A stretch of DNA of 64,000 nucleotides, taken from assembly GCA_016709025.1 (NCBI GenBank), contig JADJEQ010000046.1, positions 62,001 to 126,000 on the forward strand, given 5' to 3'. Shown piece after piece: positions 62,063 to 64,000 of the stretch. The notes under the pieces were generated by a model, which saw only the letters and a program-made list of their open reading frames with translations, did no database searches and was not told where the DNA came from. Position 1 is the first letter of the stretch. Every line of letters begins with the position of its first letter. The DNA is from Bacteroidales bacterium (GTDB taxonomy: Bacteria > Bacteroidota > Bacteroidia > Bacteroidales > Lentimicrobiaceae). Position numbers and translations under genes: made by a program.

Positions 62063-63592
62063 CTATTGCTTGAGTATCGGTAACTGGTCAACCTGGAACT
62101 GTGGATATGGCAGGAAAGTTTTATCCGGTGAGAAGGTTTTTCCCTCATAATTCAGTTCGTTGGTTCTGCCAAGCCGTACCATATCAAAAAACCGGGTTCC
62201 CCATTCCATGCCGAGTTCTGCAAACTTTTCGTCCATTACCTGATCGTTGGTAACACCTGATAAAGGTGACAAATCTGCTCTTTCCCTGACAAGGTTCACT
62301 GCAGCATCTGCTGTACCTGCTGAACCGGAAGCTCCCTGTGTAAGCGCTTCGGCGTACATAAGCAGAATTTCGGCATACCTGATACAGGTAAAGTTCTTGT
62401 TGGTTCCATAATCGGTACGGCCGGTAGTTAGCTGGTTGGAAGGCAGATAATGTTTACCGCTGGCAAATAAAGCACGTGCGTAATCGTTAAACACGTCACC
62501 TGAACGGGTAGTATTTGATATCCAGGATGGTAAAGTTGCGTAGTTCGGATCTTTTTTTATCTCCGCAATACCACGGTTCGTGAAAATAACGGTGGTCTCG
62601 AGGCGAACAGTTTCGTCCCTGTCGAGCATGAATTTGATGTATTTCATGCTGGGTTCAAAGAATCCCCATCCATCGCCTGAACCGGTAACAGCAGGAGTCC
62701 AGCCTTGCGGGCCAAAAAACGCGTACAGGTAAGAATAATTGTCACCTGAACCTTGGCCCAGATCAGAATACTGCATTTCCCAGAGGTTTTCACTGTTCAG
62801 CTTTCCCGGAATCTTGAATAATTCATAATAATCAGATTCAAGTATGAATTTGCCTGAATTGATGATTTCACCTGTTGCATCAGCAACGAGCTGGTAATTT
62901 TTCAATTCCAGGTTAGCCAGGGCTTTCATGGCTAAAGCGGTATATTTCGTCACACCTCCCGGAATATCTGTACGCTCGTTTGGCCTGGAAGCCACAAGTT
63001 TTGGAATGGCTTCATCCATTCTGTCAGAAATAAATTGCATTACTTCATCTTTCGTGGACAAAGGAGTTACAAAAAGGCTTGAAGGATCCGAACTCGTGGG
63101 AATAAGCAATGAACCCCAGGTGCGGCTGAGCTGAAATAACCACCATGATTGAAGAACTTTTGCTTCAGCAATGTATTGATCAGCCAGGGCAGCATTTGCG
63201 CCATTTTCTTTGTATAGTGCAATCTGGTCCATGGCGGAATAAGCTGAGAACATGTTTGTATAATAGTTCTGAAACAAGGAATTATACATCCAATAATCCT
63301 TATTATAGTTGTATTTATCGGTTTCAGCAAAATCCTGCTGGTCACCCAGTCCACCTGCATTTACGTCGTCACCGCGCACGGAGATTAAAGGGAAGTCTTC
63401 CCATTCGGTATTGTTGAATTCTGTATAGGTGCCCAGAATCGGAAGGATCATATTTGCACTGTTGGTATAATCGGTACTCTCAGTATATGTCCGGTCTTCG
63501 GCTACTTCATCGAGATATTTGGAACATCCGCTGAAGCCAAACAGCGCAATTGCCAATAAGCTTGCGAGTATAAAGTTTTTATTTCGTTTCAT
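62063..63592 (-). CDS. SusD/RagB-family nutrient-binding lipoprotein
   Basis: 509 aa from MKRNKNFILASLLA; an in-frame earlier Met would overlap the SusC stop. Lipoprotein signal ends LFGFSGCSKYLDE (F-S-G-C). The family's TPR-like helices and signatures are present: AEAKVLQSWWLFQLSRTWGS (R-A-x-x-Y-x-x-L type block), MALANLELKNYQLVADATGEI-type helices, and the closing EILLMYAEALTQ, DAAVNLVRERADLSPL and ERGMEWGTR-like ELGMEWGTRFFDMVRLGR. Binds the target polymer and closes over its SusC partner at the outer membrane. It begins 19 nt after the SusC stop. Confidence 0.95.
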   Translation of the reverse strand: MKRNKNFILASLLAIALFGFSGCSKYLDEVAEDRTYTESTDYTNSANMILPILGTYTEFNNTEWEDFPLISVRGDDVNAGGLGDQQDFAETDKYNYNKDYWMYNSLFQNYYTNMFSAYSAMDQIALYKENGANAALADQYIAEAKVLQSWWLFQLSRTWGSLLIPTSSDPSSLFVTPLSTKDEVMQFISDRMDEAIPKLVASRPNERTDIPGGVTKYTALAMKALANLELKNYQLVADATGEIINSGKFILESDYYELFKIPGKLNSENLWEMQYSDLGQGSGDNYSYLYAFFGPQGWTPAVTGSGDGWGFFEPSMKYIKFMLDRDETVRLETTVIFTNRGIAEIKKDPNYATLPSWISNTTRSGDVFNDYARALFASGKHYLPSNQLTTGRTDYGTNKNFTCIRYAEILLMYAEALTQGASGSAGTADAAVNLVRERADLSPLSGVTNDQVMDEKFAELGMEWGTRFFDMVRLGRTNELNYEGKTFSPDKTFLPYPQFQVDQLPILKQ

Positions 63593-63611
63593 TTTTTTTC
63601 GATTTAAGGGA

Positions 63612-64000
63612 TTAGAACCTGACATTTAAGCTAACAGTGTAGGTTGCCGGAACCGGATAGGTTTGTGAATCAATTCCATTGGCAACCTCAGGAGAAAAAC
63701 CATTGTAACTGAACAAAGTTAATGGGCGGTCAGCTGTAAATGCAATTCTGGTTACCGGGAAACTCTTGCCCAACCAACCAATGTTTTTAATCGTATAGCC
63801 CACCTGAACGTTCTGAATGCGGAAGAAAGCTCCGTCTTCAACAAAATAGTCGCTCATTTTCTGGTTCCAGCCTTTTCTTAATCCTGCCGATGAAGGATAA
63901 TTGTCTGAAGTTCCTTCTCCATGCCAGCGGTTTGTTGCTACGTCTGCATCCATATTTGCATCAGGGGTCCAGATAACCTCACCACGTTTGCGGTTCAGGA
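63612..64000 (-). CDS. SusC/RagA-family TonB-dependent transporter, C-terminal part only
   Basis: Partial: only about the last 129 residues are in the window (NRKRGEVIWTP ... YTVSLNVRF); the rest lies beyond 64000. The region YFVEDGAFFRIQNVQVGYTI and the final aromatic residue, R-F, are typical of the last strands of the 22-stranded outer-membrane barrel of SusC proteins. Paired with the SusD gene that follows, as always in this family. The substrate cannot be read from this fragment. Confidence 0.92.
   Translation of the reverse strand, partial: LNRKRGEVIWTPDANMDADVATNRWHGEGTSDNYPSSAGLRKGWNQKMSDYFVEDGAFFRIQNVQVGYTIKNIGWLGKSFPVTRIAFTADRPLTLFSYNGFSPEVANGIDSQTYPVPATYTVSLNVRF

Overview
The window is a chromosomal stretch of a Bacteroidota bacterium, probably an environmental member of the Bacteroidales/Marinilabiliales side of the phylum. 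The evidence is at least seven secreted proteins ending in type IX secretion (T9SS) sorting domains, a gingipain-type C25 peptidase, a SusC/SusD pair, Bacteroidota-style -7 promoter elements (TAnnTTTG) and weak Shine-Dalgarno sites. No rRNA, tRNA, CRISPR array or prophage was seen.

Layout. 0.2-7.6 kb: two very large T9SS cargo proteins (an Asp-box/sialidase-like repeat protein and a C25 peptidase) sharing accessory modules. 7.9-10.4 kb: an AT-rich island with two unknown membrane/secreted proteins and a RelE-type toxin-antitoxin pair. 10.4-12.7 kb: an M14 carboxypeptidase split from its T9SS tail by a frameshift. 12.9-21.4 kb: unknown proteins, a ROK kinase, a P4-type acid phosphatase lipoprotein, a beta-propeller/phosphoesterase fusion and a coiled-coil secreted protein. 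21.9-26.4 kb: a four-gene operon of T9SS cargo with exact 3-nt gaps. 26.7-32.0 kb: GH92 mannosidase, a ParE-type TA pair, a sulfide:quinone-reductase-like flavoprotein with a 52-aa partner. 32.5-43.4 kb: polA, a tandem array of three tail-less SSB genes, lipocalin, PIN-PhoH, and a DHFR-like/M28/nitroreductase operon. 44.1-51.6 kb: an NtrY/NtrC-like two-component pair divergent from a MacA/MacB-like ABC export operon that carries a near-perfect sigma-54 promoter. 52.3-56.0 kb: a polyamine cluster (arginine decarboxylase, agmatinase homologue, deoxyhypusine-synthase-like enzyme). 56.6-64.0 kb: unknown proteins, a carbohydrate-binding T9SS protein, and the 3' end of a SusC-SusD-LamG glycan-uptake locus cut by the window edge.

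Most unusual points: (1) the agmatinase homologue has lost two metal-ligand aspartates and a conserved Glu in the middle of an otherwise intact polyamine operon, and a miniature inverted-repeat element has inserted in its stop codon so that the TAA is the target duplication; (2) the sigma-54 promoter/NtrC/ABC exporter module; (3) three tandem SSBs with no acidic tail; (4) intergenic sequence built from short, strand-polarised, quasi-repetitive words, often placed right after stop codons, plus two REP-like palindromic families; (5) two conserved-looking micro-proteins (52 aa and 33 aa).

All family assignments come from reading motifs by eye; no database search was run.
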